Counted from the first letter of the stretch, positions 36,315 to 46,533 are shown. The stretch is 49,470 bases of DNA from Enterobacterales bacterium (GCA_015654745.1 JAATGH010000338.1:1-49470), one strand, 5' to 3'. Program-made: numbers and translations. Notes: generated from the sequence alone by a model not told the origin.

Positions 36315-37151
36315 ATGACCATTGCCCATAACAGATTTTGCATTAACCGGAAAATCGCCCCCAATCTGGGTATTGAAGATTTTTTTAAACTAGTTGCGCG
36401 CTGCGGTTTAACTAAAGTGGAACTGCGTAACGATATGCCCAGCGGTAAAGTCACCGATTCACTCAGCGTGGCGCAGGTCAACGCGCTGGCCGAGCGTTTG
36501 GGAATCGAGATTATCACCATCAATGCCCTGGGCCGCTTTAATCTGCTGGCGGAGCGCCGGCAGGTGCTTATCAATGCTGAAAAAATGTTAAGGGAAGCCA
36601 ACGCCATCCATGCACAGGCCCTGGTCCTGTGCCCCCATTGCGATGCTACGGATCATCGCGCCGACGAGGAAAAAAAACATGACACCGCTGAAATGCTGTT
36701 GCTACTGGCACCATTATTCGCCAAATATGGCGTAGCCGGGTATGTCGAGCCGCTGGGTTTTGGCATCAGTTCGCTGCGCTCGGCCACCCTGGCCCAGACG
36801 ATTATCCGCAATACCGGCGGTGCGTTTAGCATCGTGCTCGACAGTTTTCATCATTATCTGTACGTCGAGGATGAGGCCGCATTCGAGGCCGATATCGCCA
36901 TCGAAAACATAGGCCTGGTCCATCTTTCCGGCGTGGAGGACGGGCGAGGTAAAACCCTGCTGGGCGACGAAGAGCGCATTATGCTCAGTCCCCGGGATCG
37001 TATGAACAATATCGCCCAGGTACGGCGTCTGGAAAAGATGGGATATCAGGGATGTTACTCGTTTGAGCCATTTTCCTCAGTCCTCGGCCAATGGAGCGAG
37101 GCGGATATCGAACGGGAAATTAATCACAGCATCGCCCTGCTGAACGCATAA
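36315..37151 (+). CDS. iolI: IolI-like inosose isomerase (second)
   Basis: 278 aa from the ATG at 36315, the length of B. subtilis IolI. That start has TAGGAG eight bases upstream; the frame extends to 36261 without family similarity. Metal ligands are in place: Glu in GYVEPLGFG, Asp in SIVLDSFHHY, His in LVHLSGVED, Glu in YSFEPFSS. IolI interconverts 2-keto-myo-inositol and 1-keto-D-chiro-inositol, allowing use of other inositol stereoisomers. It precedes iolC in the same direction. The assignment to iolI rather than a relative is likely but not certain. Confidence 0.78.
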   Translation: MTIAHNRFCINRKIAPNLGIEDFFKLVARCGLTKVELRNDMPSGKVTDSLSVAQVNALAERLGIEIITINALGRFNLLAERRQVLINAEKMLREANAIHAQALVLCPHCDATDHRADEEKKHDTAEMLLLLAPLFAKYGVAGYVEPLGFGISSLRSATLAQTIIRNTGGAFSIVLDSFHHYLYVEDEAAFEADIAIENIGLVHLSGVEDGRGKTLLGDEERIMLSPRDRMNNIAQVRRLEKMGYQGCYSFEPFSSVLGQWSEADIEREINHSIALLNA

Positions 37152-37196
37152 AGGCTTCGCCGCCACTAATGGAATTTATATTTCTAAACTAGTTGT

Positions 37197-37213
37197 AAAT
37201 GAAATATTTAATC
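37197..37213. promoter_or_regulatory. Candidate IolR element before iolC
   Basis: TAAATGAAATATTTAAT, about 50 bases upstream of iolC. It shares ATGAAATATTTA with the element before iolD. A looser GAATTTATATTTC lies 25 bases before it. Confidence 0.4.
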
Positions 37214-37260
37214 CTTATCATGGATGATAATTTTTCATATTAAGAAAGGAGGACCCATCA

Positions 37261-39183
37261 ATGGGTGCAGCGCAGAAAACGCTAGATGTCATCTGCATCG
37301 GCCGTATTGCCCTGGATTTATACGGCCAACAGATTGGCGCGCGTCTGGAGGATATGACCACTTTTTCCAAATACCTGGGCGGATCGTCGGGTAATGTGGC
37401 CTATGGCACGGCGGTGCAGGGGTTAAAGTCCGGCATGCTGGCCCGGGTCGGCGACGAACATATGGGCCGCTTCCTGCGGGAAGAGCTGCAGCGCGCCGGG
37501 GTGGATACCCAGTATCTTATTACCGACAAAACGCGGCTGACCGCGCTGGTTATCCTGGGGGTGAAGAGCCAGGAAACCTTCCCGCTGATTTTTTATCGCG
37601 ATAACTGTGCGGATATGGCGTTGACGCCGGATGATGTCAGTGAAGATTATATTGCCTCCGCGCGGGCGGTGGCGATTACCGGCACCCATCTGTCACATCC
37701 CGATACCCGCGCCGCGGTACTTAAGGCGTTGGAGCTGGCGCAGCGTCACGGATTGCGCCGCGCCCTGGATATTGATTATCGCCCGGTGCTGTGGGGGCTC
37801 ACCGCTCTGGGCGATGGCGAGACGCGTTTTGTTTCGTCTGAACGCGTCACACGCGAATTGCAGGACGTACTGCACCATTTCGATTTAATCGTCGGCACGG
37901 AGGAGGAGTTCCATATTGCCGGGGGCAGCACCGACACGCTGGAAGCGCTTGGCAACGTGCGCAAAGTAAGCCAGGCTACGCTGGTCTGCAAACGCGGCGC
38001 GCAGGGATGCTCGGTTTTCGAGGGGGCGATCCCGGCCGCTTGGAACGATGTGACATTGTTCAGCGGCGTAAGGGTCGATGTGCTTAACGTGCTGGGGGCC
38101 GGGGACGCGTTTATGTCTGGTCTGCTGCGCGGCTACCTGAACGACGAAGGCTGGGCACAGGCCTGCCGCTATGCCAATGCCTGTGGGGCGCTGGTGGTGT
38201 CGCGCCACGGCTGCGCGCCGGCAATGCCTACCCGCGCGGAACTGGACGATTATCTGCTGCGGGAAAATAGCGTATTGCGCCCGGACAAGGATGCGCGCCT
38301 TAACCACCTGCATCGGGTTACCACGCGCAGGCAGCAATGGTCCGAACTTTGCGTATTCGCCTTCGACCATCGTAAGCAATTGGTCGATTTGGCCCATGCC
38401 GCGGGCAAGGATGACAGCGATATTCCACGCTTGAAACTGCTGCTGCTACAGGGTGCGCGGCAGGCCGCGGTTGCGGCAGGGTTGAAAGACAACAGCGGCA
38501 TTTTGGCCGATACCACCTTTGGCCAGGCGGCGCTCAATGAGATTACCGGGCAGGGTTGGTGGATTGGCCGGCCAATAGAGCTGCCCGGTTCGCGGCCGCT
38601 GCGCCTGGAACATGGCGATATCGGCTCGCAGCTGATCGGGTGGCCGCAGGAGCATGTGGTTAAATGCCTGGTGTTTTACCATCCCAAGGATAGCGAGGAA
38701 ATGCGCCTGGAACAGGAGGCACTGATAACCGAGGTCTATCACGCCTGCTGCCAGTCCGGCCATGAACTGCTGCTGGAAGTGATCCTGCCGGAGAGCCATC
38801 CGGACCAGGACCAGGCTTACTACGGCCAGATCCTGCAACGCTTCTACCAATTGGGCATACAGCCGGACTGGTGGAAACTGCCGCCGCTCTCGCCGAGGTA
38901 CTGGCGCGATATAGGGGAGGTTATCGACCGTCATGACCGCTATTGCCGCGGGGTGGTGATCCTCGGGCTTGACGCCTCGGAGGAACATTTGAAGGCCGGT
39001 TTTGCAGCCGCTGCGGATGCGCCGTGCGTGAAGGGATTCGCGGTGGGACGCACAATATTTGCCGAACCCTCCGCCCAATGGTTTCGTGGCGAACTGGATG
39101 ATGGGCAATTAATCGAGGCGGTTAAATTAAATTTTATGAAGCTAATCGGTTATTGGCGCATCTACCGCCCCGCGCGGCCGTAA
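37261..39183 (+). CDS. iolC: IolC kinase fused to aldolase-type domain
   Basis: 640 aa with two domains. Residues 1-330 are a PfkB-family kinase (GGSSGNVAYGTAVQ; the catalytic NVLGAGDAFMSGLLRG near residue 280) that phosphorylates 5-dehydro-2-deoxygluconate. Residues from about 350 are a DUF2090/IolJ-like aldolase domain (FAFDHRKQLVDLA; HPKDSEEMRLEQE; the KGFAVGRTIF ending) that should split the phosphate into dihydroxyacetone phosphate and malonate semialdehyde. This fusion is usual in proteobacterial iol clusters. A strong AAGGAGGA precedes the ATG. A clear terminator follows. Confidence 0.94.
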   Translation: MGAAQKTLDVICIGRIALDLYGQQIGARLEDMTTFSKYLGGSSGNVAYGTAVQGLKSGMLARVGDEHMGRFLREELQRAGVDTQYLITDKTRLTALVILGVKSQETFPLIFYRDNCADMALTPDDVSEDYIASARAVAITGTHLSHPDTRAAVLKALELAQRHGLRRALDIDYRPVLWGLTALGDGETRFVSSERVTRELQDVLHHFDLIVGTEEEFHIAGGSTDTLEALGNVRKVSQATLVCKRGAQGCSVFEGAIPAAWNDVTLFSGVRVDVLNVLGAGDAFMSGLLRGYLNDEGWAQACRYANACGALVVSRHGCAPAMPTRAELDDYLLRENSVLRPDKDARLNHLHRVTTRRQQWSELCVFAFDHRKQLVDLAHAAGKDDSDIPRLKLLLLQGARQAAVAAGLKDNSGILADTTFGQAALNEITGQGWWIGRPIELPGSRPLRLEHGDIGSQLIGWPQEHVVKCLVFYHPKDSEEMRLEQEALITEVYHACCQSGHELLLEVILPESHPDQDQAYYGQILQRFYQLGIQPDWWKLPPLSPRYWRDIGEVIDRHDRYCRGVVILGLDASEEHLKAGFAAAADAPCVKGFAVGRTIFAEPSAQWFRGELDDGQLIEAVKLNFMKLIGYWRIYRPARP

Positions 39184-39201
39184 ATCCTGTTATGGTGTGC
39201 G

Positions 39202-39240
39202 GGCACTGTGCGTGAAGTCATTCATGCACAGTGCCTTTTA
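39202..39240 (+). terminator. Rho-independent terminator of iolC
   Basis: Perfect ten-base arms GGCACTGTGC and GCACAGTGCC, with an inner TGAA/TTCA pair around GTCA, followed by TTTTA. It ends the iolI-iolC transcript before iolR. Confidence 0.88.
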
Positions 39241-39294
39241 TCATTATGTCACCATGCTAAACTAAAAAAATGACGAGATATTTTCAATAAGTTG

Positions 39295-39315
39295 TTGATT
39301 TGAAATTTTCAATCA
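39295..39315. promoter_or_regulatory. Candidate autoregulatory operator of iolR
   Basis: Outer arms TTGATT and AATCA enclose TGAAATTTTC, giving overlapping TGAAA and TTTTCA half-sites, about 45 bases before the iolR start. This is the expected position for self-control. Confidence 0.45.
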
Positions 39316-39355
39316 TAATAATCAGGATTAGCATTTTTGCTCGAATTCACAATGT

Positions 39356-40240
39356 GTGGTTTCCATGACAACAACTTCCGAACTCTCGGCTTTGCAAGAC
39401 GAAATACGCAACCAATACGACCAGCTCAGTAAACGGTTGAAACAGGTTGCACGTTATGTATTGGATAATAGCAACAGCATTCCTTTCGATACTATTGCGT
39501 CGATTGCCGAGAAAGCGAGTGTGCCGCCTTCAACATTAATTCGCTTTGCCAATGCCTTTGGTTTTGACGGTTTTAATGAAATGAAGCAAGTGTTCCGCCA
39601 GAATCTTATGGAAGATACCGTTAGCTATACTGAGCGCGCGCGTTTATTCCGCCAGACCACCGGCAACGATAACAGCGCGCCGGAAACACCGATGGAAATC
39701 CTTAATACTTTCAGTATGGTTAATAGCCTGGCCATCCAGCAACTGCCGGGACAGATCAATGAGGCGGATCTGGATAAAGCGGTGCAATTATTGGTGGACG
39801 CAAATAATATCTATGTTATTGGTCTGCGTCGTTCTTTTAGTATTGCCGCCTATATGACCTATGCGTTGCGCCATTTGGAACGCAGAGCGTTCCTGATTGA
39901 CGGTCTTGGCGGCATGTTTACCGAACAGCTGAGCATGGTTCAGCCAGATGATGTGGTGATCGCCATCAGTTATTCGCCCTATGCGCAGGAGGTGGTGGAT
40001 CTGGTTTCGCTGGGCGCCAAAAGCGGGGCCAAACAAATTGCCATCACCGATAGCCTGGTCAGTCCGCTGGCGGCGTTCAGCGACATTTGCTTTGTGGTGC
40101 GCGAGGCCCAGATAGATGGTTTTCGCTCGCAGGTTTCGTCCATGTGTCTTTCCCAGACGCTGATGTTGTCCTTGGCGCTGATCAATACGTCGAAAAAAAA
40201 CGCTCACGCGGGCAAAAAAACCGCTAAATATACCGGCTAG
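39356..40240 (+). CDS. iolR: MurR/RpiR-family regulator, probable IolR
   Basis: 294-aa regulator of the RpiR family. The N-terminal helix-turn-helix covers about residues 20-80 (YVLDNSNSIPFDTIASIAEKASVPPSTLIRFANAFGFDGF); a SIS sugar-phosphate-sensing domain follows from about 140 (VIGLRRSFSIAAYMTYAL, VVIAISYSPYAQEVVDL, KQIAITDS). In Salmonella and relatives a regulator of this family, IolR, represses iol genes. Position in the middle of the cluster supports the same role. The start is GTG at 39356 or ATG at 39365; neither has a strong ribosome-binding site. Confidence 0.88.
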   Translation: MVSMTTTSELSALQDEIRNQYDQLSKRLKQVARYVLDNSNSIPFDTIASIAEKASVPPSTLIRFANAFGFDGFNEMKQVFRQNLMEDTVSYTERARLFRQTTGNDNSAPETPMEILNTFSMVNSLAIQQLPGQINEADLDKAVQLLVDANNIYVIGLRRSFSIAAYMTYALRHLERRAFLIDGLGGMFTEQLSMVQPDDVVIAISYSPYAQEVVDLVSLGAKSGAKQIAITDSLVSPLAAFSDICFVVREAQIDGFRSQVSSMCLSQTLMLSLALINTSKKNAHAGKKTAKYTG

Positions 40241-40277
40241 CCGGCAAGCGACGGGGTAAAGCCCGCCGGCATCGGCG

Positions 40278-41459
40278 TTACCTGATCCGGGTATTCGCCA
40301 TGGCAAAGACCACTAGCGCGCCGGCGAGCGCGCAGCCGGCGGCGCCGAGGTATACCGACGGATAGCCGGCGCCGGTGGCCAGCAACCCCGCCAGGGGGCC
40401 GGTCATGGCATAGGCTATATCTTGGAACGCGGAAAATCCACCCAGCGCGGTGCCGCGCACATGGGCACCGACCCGCTTTATCACTTCCACGCCCAGCGAC
40501 GGGAAGATCAATGAACAACCGCAGCCGGTCAGCGCCGCGCCCGACAGGGCCAGCCAAAAGACCGGAGCGAACCACAGCAGCAGCAGTCCGCAACATTCAA
40601 TCAGCAACGAAACGCCGGCCACGCGGCTTCCGCCCAACCGATCCGGCCAGCCGCCGAAGAGCAGGCGCACCGCCACAAAGGCGACGCCGAAGGCGGTAAG
40701 GGCAAAGCCGGCGTTGCCCCAATGATGGGCGTCAACGTACAGGGAAACAAAGGTGCCGATGGCCGCAAACCCCGTCCCCTGTAGCGCCAGGGCCAGCCCG
40801 GGTTGCCATATTTGCCCGAGGATGGTGGCGAGGGGGATAGGAGTGCCCCGGCGCGGCGCGACGTGGGGCACGCCGAGGTTAACCGCCAGGGCGCACAGCG
40901 GCAGCACGGCGGTGGATATCCCCAGCGCGGCAAATCCCCATTGGTGGTAAAGCCAGAGTCCCAAGGGGGCTCCCGCCGCCAGGGCGCCGTAGGTGGCCAT
41001 GCCGTTCCACGACATCACCTTGCCAGAGTGCCGCGCCCCCGCCAGCCCCAGCCCCCAGGTCAGGTTACCGGTTAATAACTGGCTTTCTCCTAGGCCCAAG
41101 ATCAGCCGGCCGGCGACAAGCCAGGCAAACTGGCCGGTCACGCCCACCGGTAATAACGCTGAAAGCATATAGGCGCATCCGGCCGCTGAACAGGTGATGA
41201 TGCCCTGGGAGGCAGTGCGTTTGGCGCCCTGACGATCGGCCGAACGGCCGGCGTAACCACGGGTCAGCACCGTGGCAATAAACTGGATACCGACGGCTAC
41301 TCCCACCAGGGTATTATTTAACCCAAGCCGTTGGTGTACATAAAGAGGAATGACGGCCAGGGGCAAGCCAACGGTCATATAGGCGATAAACATCGCAACG
41401 CTGATGCGCAGCAGGCGCGTTTGCCCGTGACTGGCCGCTGCATGGGATAACGGTGGCAT
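40278..41459 (-). CDS. MFS transporter, YfcJ/YhhS type
   Basis: 393 aa from the ATG at 41459 (AAGGAAA upstream); the frame reaches 41525 without family similarity. Twelve hydrophobic segments and the MFS loop motif [11 protein letters not shown]. The sequence resembles the YfcJ/YhhS group (UPF0226, arabinose-efflux-like): [50 protein letters not shown]. Its substrate is unknown. It is convergent with iolR and follows the second iolA on the same strand, 84 bases downstream, so it may export a sugar or intermediate of the pathway. Confidence 0.85.
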   Translation of the reverse strand: MPPLSHAAASHGQTRLLRISVAMFIAYMTVGLPLAVIPLYVHQRLGLNNTLVGVAVGIQFIATVLTRGYAGRSADRQGAKRTASQGIITCSAAGCAYMLSALLPVGVTGQFAWLVAGRLILGLGESQLLTGNLTWGLGLAGARHSGKVMSWNGMATYGALAAGAPLGLWLYHQWGFAALGISTAVLPLCALAVNLGVPHVAPRRGTPIPLATILGQIWQPGLALALQGTGFAAIGTFVSLYVDAHHWGNAGFALTAFGVAFVAVRLLFGGWPDRLGGSRVAGVSLLIECCGLLLLWFAPVFWLALSGAALTGCGCSLIFPSLGVEVIKRVGAHVRGTALGGFSAFQDIAYAMTGPLAGLLATGAGYPSVYLGAAGCALAGALVVFAMANTRIR

Positions 41460-41543
41460 AGGTTTCCTTACGACGCCGGCGAGAAGGATGAGGCGGCCTG
41501 GGGCCGCCTCGGGGTCATTCAGCATCGCCGCGATGACGCGCGC

Positions 41544-43058
41544 TTAAATGGTGCCGTCCCAGGAGTCCACTTTTTCACGCTGGCGCTCTTGCTCATCAAA
41601 CCAGCGGCTGGTGACGCATTTGCTTTCGGTGTAGAAACGCACGCCGTCCTTGCCCAGACAGTGCAGATCGCCGAAAAAGGAATTTTTATGGCCGGAAAAG
41701 GGGAATACCCCCACCGGTACCGGAATGCCGACATTGATGCCGACCATGCCGCCGTGGGTACGTTTTTGAAACTCGCGGGCATAGTGGCCGCTTTGGGTAA
41801 AGATGACCGAGCCGTTGGCCAGTGGATTTTGATTCATGATGCGCAGGCCTTCCTCAAAGTCCTTGACCCGTTTAATGCATAATACCGGCCCAAAAATTTC
41901 TTCCTTGCCGATGCTCATGGCTTCCGTAACGTGATCAAACAGGGTCGGGCCGACATAATAGCCGTGCGCAAATCCCTCGACCTTGCGCCCGCGGCCGTCC
42001 AAAACCAATTCGGCGCCTTCCTCCACCCCCTTGGTAATCCAATTTTCCACGGCGATTTTATGTTCGGCGGAAATCACCGGACCCATGTCCGTATCGCGCT
42101 GGTAACCGGGACCCACCTTCAGCTCTTTGGCTTTTTCCAGAATGGCCGCCACCAACCGATCGGCTATCTCTTCCTGCGCCACGACGACCGGTAACGCCAT
42201 ACAGCGTTCGCCCGCGCAGCCGAAGGCGGCATTGATAATCCCCGCCGCAGTACGCTTGATGGGCGCGTCGGCCAAAACCAGGGCATGGTTTTTGGCTTCA
42301 CACAGCGCTTGTACGCGTTTACCATGCGCCGCGGCCTTGGCGTAAATATGCAGCCCGACCGCGGTGGAGCCGACAAATGACACGCCGTTGACCTCGGGGT
42401 GGGTAAGGAACAGATCGGCTTCATGGCGCGAACAGGTAACAATATTAATCACGCCATCCGGCACGCCGGCCTGATGGTAGAGTTTGGCTATTTCCATGCA
42501 GGTCATCGGCGTCATGCTGGCCGCTTTGATCACCAACGTATTACCCGCGGCGATACACAACGGCGCCATCCAGCCCATGGGGATCATGGCGGGAAAATTA
42601 AAGGGTACGATGCCGGCAAACACGCCGATAGGCTCGCGATAAAGCGTGGTATCAATCCCCACCGAGGCATCCATAAGGTTTTCCCCAGCCAGCAGAGTGG
42701 GGATAGCGCAGGCCAGTTCGGTGCCTTCCTTGGCTTTCAACACGTCACCCAGGGCATCGCCCCAGGCCTTGCCGTTTTCTTCCGCCACCAGCGCCGTCAG
42801 GCGTTCTTCATGTTTAACCAGCAGATCGCGCACCTGGTACATGATTTGCGCACGCTTGATGGCCGGCGTATTGGACCAGGCGGGAAACGCGGCCCGGGCG
42901 GCGGCGATGGCCGCGTTCACCTCATCCTCGGTACAGCAGGGAGCCTTGGCGATAATGTCGCCGGTGCTGGGGTTACGCACGTCCATAAAACGGGATGTCC
43001 TGGAATCTAGCCAGCGGCCGCCAACCAGATATTGTAAGGTTTTTACATTCGCCATCAT
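41544..43058 (-). CDS. iolA: Methylmalonate-semialdehyde dehydrogenase IolA (copy 2)
   Basis: CoA-acylating MMSDH of 504 aa from the double ATG at 43058/43055, which has GGAGAG upstream; the frame extends to 43109. Signatures: EPIGVFAGIVPFNFPAMIPMGWM, SFVGSTAVGLHIYAKA and the catalytic cysteine (about C286) in FGCAGERCMALPVVV. It is closer to the standard IolA/MmsA of enteric iol clusters than copy 1, which has PMWM and longer divergent stretches. Both look catalytically complete. The copies may serve different aldehydes, for example malonate and methylmalonate semialdehyde. Confidence 0.94.
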   Translation of the reverse strand: MMANVKTLQYLVGGRWLDSRTSRFMDVRNPSTGDIIAKAPCCTEDEVNAAIAAARAAFPAWSNTPAIKRAQIMYQVRDLLVKHEERLTALVAEENGKAWGDALGDVLKAKEGTELACAIPTLLAGENLMDASVGIDTTLYREPIGVFAGIVPFNFPAMIPMGWMAPLCIAAGNTLVIKAASMTPMTCMEIAKLYHQAGVPDGVINIVTCSRHEADLFLTHPEVNGVSFVGSTAVGLHIYAKAAAHGKRVQALCEAKNHALVLADAPIKRTAAGIINAAFGCAGERCMALPVVVAQEEIADRLVAAILEKAKELKVGPGYQRDTDMGPVISAEHKIAVENWITKGVEEGAELVLDGRGRKVEGFAHGYYVGPTLFDHVTEAMSIGKEEIFGPVLCIKRVKDFEEGLRIMNQNPLANGSVIFTQSGHYAREFQKRTHGGMVGINVGIPVPVGVFPFSGHKNSFFGDLHCLGKDGVRFYTESKCVTSRWFDEQERQREKVDSWDGTI

Positions 43059-43516
43059 TAAGCTCTCCATAAGATAAATTTGCCGGCCGGTCATACAGCA
43101 CCGCTGCAACGGCCCGCGGCGTTACGCATGCTGGGCATGGCGTGTGACGGGCGCGAGGGGCAACCGGATTCAAAACTCAGCACATTATAAAGATATTTTT
43201 TTCATAAAAACATATTTCAGAATAAAAATTCTATTTATGCGAAGGCGGTCAAAATTTGACATAACGCTATCTTTGGCCTTATCCCATGCATCAACCCTTG
43301 ATAGCCAATGACATACCAAAATCTTCCTGGTTGGTATTTTTTGATCTTCCTCTCATAAATGAAATATTTATTTTATTTTATTTAAAAATGGCATGAATAT
43401 CACTTACAATCGTGGTGGTTCCTTAACCGACAGACCAAACCGGCATCATATGGGCGGCGTCTTTTCCAATACTCTCAGGCGGGCGATCGTGCCCGCCAAC
43501 CGGAAGGATTTTAGAA
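43059..43516. other. Divergent promoter region, iolA copy 2 and iolD
   Basis: About 460 bases. No gene. The part from 43190 to 43390 is AT-rich and holds at least one iol-type element (43357-43387), and weaker TTTCA copies at 43200-43235 nearer iolA. Confidence 0.6.
43357..43387. promoter_or_regulatory. Candidate IolR operator before iolD
   Basis: AAATGAAATATTTATTTTAT followed by further ATTTTATTTA repeats, about 150 bases upstream of iolD. ATGAAATATTTA is identical to the core before iolC. Confidence 0.45.
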
Positions 43517-45457
43517 ATGAAAACAAAAAGATTAACCATGGCACAAGCACTGGTGCGTTTTCTGGATAATCAATATGTGGAGGTGGATGGAACCGAGAAG
43601 AAGTTCGTCAAAGGAATCTTCGCCATTTTCGGTCATGGCAATGTGCTGGGGTTGGGGCAGGCGCTGGAGCAGGACTCTGGTCAGCTGAGTATCCACCAGG
43701 GCCGCAACGAGCAGGGCATGGCCCACGCCGCCACCGGTTTCGCCAGGCAGTCCCTGCGACACCAGATCTTTGCCTGCACGTCGTCGGTGGGCCCCGGCGC
43801 CGCCAATATGATCACCGCCGCCGCCACCGCCACCGCCGACCGCATTCCGTTATTGCTGTTGCCCGGGGATGTCTACGCCACGCGCCAGCCCGACCCGGCG
43901 CTGCAGCAAATCGAACAACCCCATGATCTCAGCATCAGCACCAACGATGCGTTTCGTACTGTCAGCAAATACTGGGATCGCATCAGCCGGCCGGAACAAT
44001 TAATGAGCGCCTGCGTCAGCGCTATGCGCGTCTTGACCGATCCCGCCGAGACCGGCGCGGTAACGCTGTCCCTGCCGCAGGATGTGCAGGGCGAGGCCTA
44101 CGATTACCCGGAGTATTTTTTCCAAAAGCGCGTGTATCGTATCGAGCGGCGCCCGGCAACCACCGCCATGCTTGACGATGCGATGGCGCTGATATTACGT
44201 AAACGCAAACCCCTGATCATCTGCGGCGGCGGAGTGAAATATTCCGAAGCCGGCGCGGCGTTGCAGGCGTTTGCCGAACGTTACCAGATCCCTTTTGCCG
44301 AAACTCAGGCGGGTAAGGGAACCCTGGTTTCATCACATCCGCTGAACGTGGGCGGTATTGGTGAAACAGGTACCATCGCCGCCAACTTATTGGCGCAGGA
44401 AGCGGATTTGGTTATCGGCGTCGGCACGCGCTACACCGATTTTACCACGTCCTCGAAGTGGATTTTCCAGCATCCCGACGTCACCTTTCTCAATATCAAC
44501 GTCAGCCGGTTCGATGCGTTTAAACTCGACGGTTTGACCGTCGTGGCCGATGCCCGTCTGGCATTGCAGGACCTGTCCACGCACGCACGACTGGCCGACT
44601 ATCGGGCCGGCTGGGATAACCGTGTGGCGCAGGTGCGTCGCACCCTGCTGGCGGAAATCGAACGGGTCTACCAGGTCGAATACAGTGGGGAGGATTTTAT
44701 CCCCGAAATTGACGACCACCTGAATCGCAAGAGGGTATTTGCCGAATTCAACGCCTTGACCCAGTCATTCCTGACTCAAAGCCGGGTACTGGGTGTGGTC
44801 AATAACGGCATCGATCGGGACGCGGTGATCGTGGCCGCCTCCGGTAGCCTGCCGGGCGACCTGCAGCGTATATGGCGTACCACCGGCACCAACGGCTATC
44901 ACGTTGAATATGGTTATTCCTGCATGGGCTACGAAGTGAACGCGGCGTTGGGCGTCAAGATGGCGCAACCAGAACGGGAAGTCTACGTAATGGTCGGCGA
45001 CGGCTCGTTTATGATGCTGCATTCCGAACTGGTCACCACTATCCAGGAAGGTCTAAAAATCAATGTGATGCTGTTCGATAATATGACCAATGGGTGCATT
45101 AATAATCTGCAAATGGAACACGGCATGGATAGCTTTTTCACCGAATTCCGTTTCAGGGATGGCCAAAAGAACCGGCTGAACGGCGGCCTGGTGCCGGTGG
45201 ACTATGCCGCCATTGCCGCGGCCTATGGCTGTAAGAGTTATCGTGTCACCACGCTGGAACAGCTGCATTTCGCGCTGGAAGACGCGAAGCGGCAGACGGT
45301 TTCCACGCTGCTGGATATCAAAGTGCTGCCCAAGACCATGATTCATAAATACCTTAGCTGGTGGCGAGTCGGGGGCGCGCAGGTTTCGGACAGCGAACGT
45401 ATTCAGGCGGTCGACCGCATGCTGCGTGAGCATATCGCCGAAGCCCGGCAGTATTGA
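43517..45457 (+). CDS. iolD: THcHDO hydrolase IolD
   Basis: Thiamine-diphosphate enzyme (646 aa) that opens the ring of 3D-trihydroxycyclohexane-1,2-dione to give 5-deoxyglucuronate. The ThDP-activating glutamate is E65 in [15 protein letters not shown]; the diphosphate/Mg motif starts at residue 494 ([12 protein letters not shown]...NNLQ). Length and domain order (Pyr, middle, PP) are those of the acetolactate-synthase-like family. GGAAGG precedes the ATG. It starts the iolD-iolH run. Confidence 0.95.
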   Translation: MKTKRLTMAQALVRFLDNQYVEVDGTEKKFVKGIFAIFGHGNVLGLGQALEQDSGQLSIHQGRNEQGMAHAATGFARQSLRHQIFACTSSVGPGAANMITAAATATADRIPLLLLPGDVYATRQPDPALQQIEQPHDLSISTNDAFRTVSKYWDRISRPEQLMSACVSAMRVLTDPAETGAVTLSLPQDVQGEAYDYPEYFFQKRVYRIERRPATTAMLDDAMALILRKRKPLIICGGGVKYSEAGAALQAFAERYQIPFAETQAGKGTLVSSHPLNVGGIGETGTIAANLLAQEADLVIGVGTRYTDFTTSSKWIFQHPDVTFLNINVSRFDAFKLDGLTVVADARLALQDLSTHARLADYRAGWDNRVAQVRRTLLAEIERVYQVEYSGEDFIPEIDDHLNRKRVFAEFNALTQSFLTQSRVLGVVNNGIDRDAVIVAASGSLPGDLQRIWRTTGTNGYHVEYGYSCMGYEVNAALGVKMAQPEREVYVMVGDGSFMMLHSELVTTIQEGLKINVMLFDNMTNGCINNLQMEHGMDSFFTEFRFRDGQKNRLNGGLVPVDYAAIAAAYGCKSYRVTTLEQLHFALEDAKRQTVSTLLDIKVLPKTMIHKYLSWWRVGGAQVSDSERIQAVDRMLREHIAEARQY

Positions 45458-45581
45458 GAACATGGACGGCTATGCGCACGCCTCTCGCCGGAGCCCGCCA
45501 ACCTTGGGGGCATGGACGGTCATGCGCGGGCGTTACTATCGTCTTTCCTACAGTTTCGTTAAAAAAGAATAAGGAAACGTT

Positions 45582-46466
45582 ATGAAAATTGCTTTTGACG
45601 TCGACGTCATCAAAGAGATGAGTATTACGGATATGGTGCGGCAAGTGGCGGAGTGGGGTTATGGCTATATAGAACAGTCACCGCATCCGCGTATTAACCC
45701 GTTTTACAAACATCCCCGGGCGGGACGGGACGTCATCACGGAATATAAACGGGCGCTAAAGGAAACGGGGGTTGAAATTTCCTCGTTTATCGTGGTGTAT
45801 CGCTGGTCGGGCCCGGACGAAAGCCGGCGCCAGGCGGCGGTAAAAAACTGGAAGCGGATGATTGAGATTGCCGTGGAAATGGGGGTGCCGGTTATCAATA
45901 CTGAACTGTCCGGCACGCCCAATGAGCCTGAAATATGCGATGAAATGTGGTATCGGTCAATGGAAGAGCTATTGCCGATAATCGAGCGGGAAGGGATACG
46001 CGTGGAGATCCAGTCCCACCCCTGGGATTTCTGCGAATTAAATAATGAAACCGTGGATCTGGTTTCCTCGCTGCGCAGTGATCACGTCAAATACCTCTAC
46101 AGCGTACCGCACTCATTTTATTATGACCGAGGCGTGGGCGACGTGTCTGGCATGCTTAATTATGCGGGCAAGGAATTGTCCCATGTGCTGATTGCCGACA
46201 CGATGAACCATACGCGCAATTGCCGTTATATTGTCAACCCGCCAGGCGTGGATGCCACCATTCACCAGCATGTGGGTATTGGCGAAGGCGAGATAAATTT
46301 CGACGCGTTATTCCAGACGCTGAGGGATATCAATTTCGCCGACCGCACTTTCAACGTCGGGGGTGAAGCCATTATCGCCACCTCGTTGTTTGGTTATCCC
46401 GAAAAAATGCAGCGGCAGGCGGTGGAAACCCGTGAAAGAATTGAGCGGGAATTACTGAAAAAATAA
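45582..46466 (+). CDS. iolH: IolH-type sugar phosphate isomerase/epimerase
   Basis: 294-aa TIM-barrel protein. The N-terminus (MKIAFDVDVIKEM...YIEQSPHPRINPFYKHP) and the segment IVVYRWSGPDESRRQAAVKNWKRM match IolH proteins. It is not IolE (inosose dehydratase), whose N-terminus differs. The precise step of IolH is not settled to my knowledge. Putative metal ligands are Glu in RVEIQSHPWD and His in VDATIHQHVG. AAGGAAACG precedes the ATG. It follows iolD by 125 bases. Confidence 0.86.
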   Translation: MKIAFDVDVIKEMSITDMVRQVAEWGYGYIEQSPHPRINPFYKHPRAGRDVITEYKRALKETGVEISSFIVVYRWSGPDESRRQAAVKNWKRMIEIAVEMGVPVINTELSGTPNEPEICDEMWYRSMEELLPIIEREGIRVEIQSHPWDFCELNNETVDLVSSLRSDHVKYLYSVPHSFYYDRGVGDVSGMLNYAGKELSHVLIADTMNHTRNCRYIVNPPGVDATIHQHVGIGEGEINFDALFQTLRDINFADRTFNVGGEAIIATSLFGYPEKMQRQAVETRERIERELLKK

Positions 46467-46498
46467 AGTCACCCCTATTTTTATCAATCAGAGCTTGA

Positions 46499-46533
46499 GC
46501 AATATGCTTGGCAGGCCAGTGCCAGCATATTGC
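46499..46533 (+). terminator. Hairpin downstream of iolH
   Basis: Perfect ten-base arms GCAATATGCT and AGCATATTGC with three more GGC/GCC pairs inside, 33 bases after iolH. It lacks a clear T tract, so it may end the transcript weakly or protect its 3' end. Confidence 0.55.

Noticed and set aside
40230-40285. Bidirectional terminator between iolR and the MFS gene
   Set aside because: GCCGGC repeats can pair, but the stem is interrupted, overlaps gene ends and has no T tract.
42399-43010. Plus-strand frame of 203 codons antisense to iolA copy 2
   Set aside because: Antisense shadow; His/Gly-rich product typical of the reverse frame of an aldehyde dehydrogenase gene.
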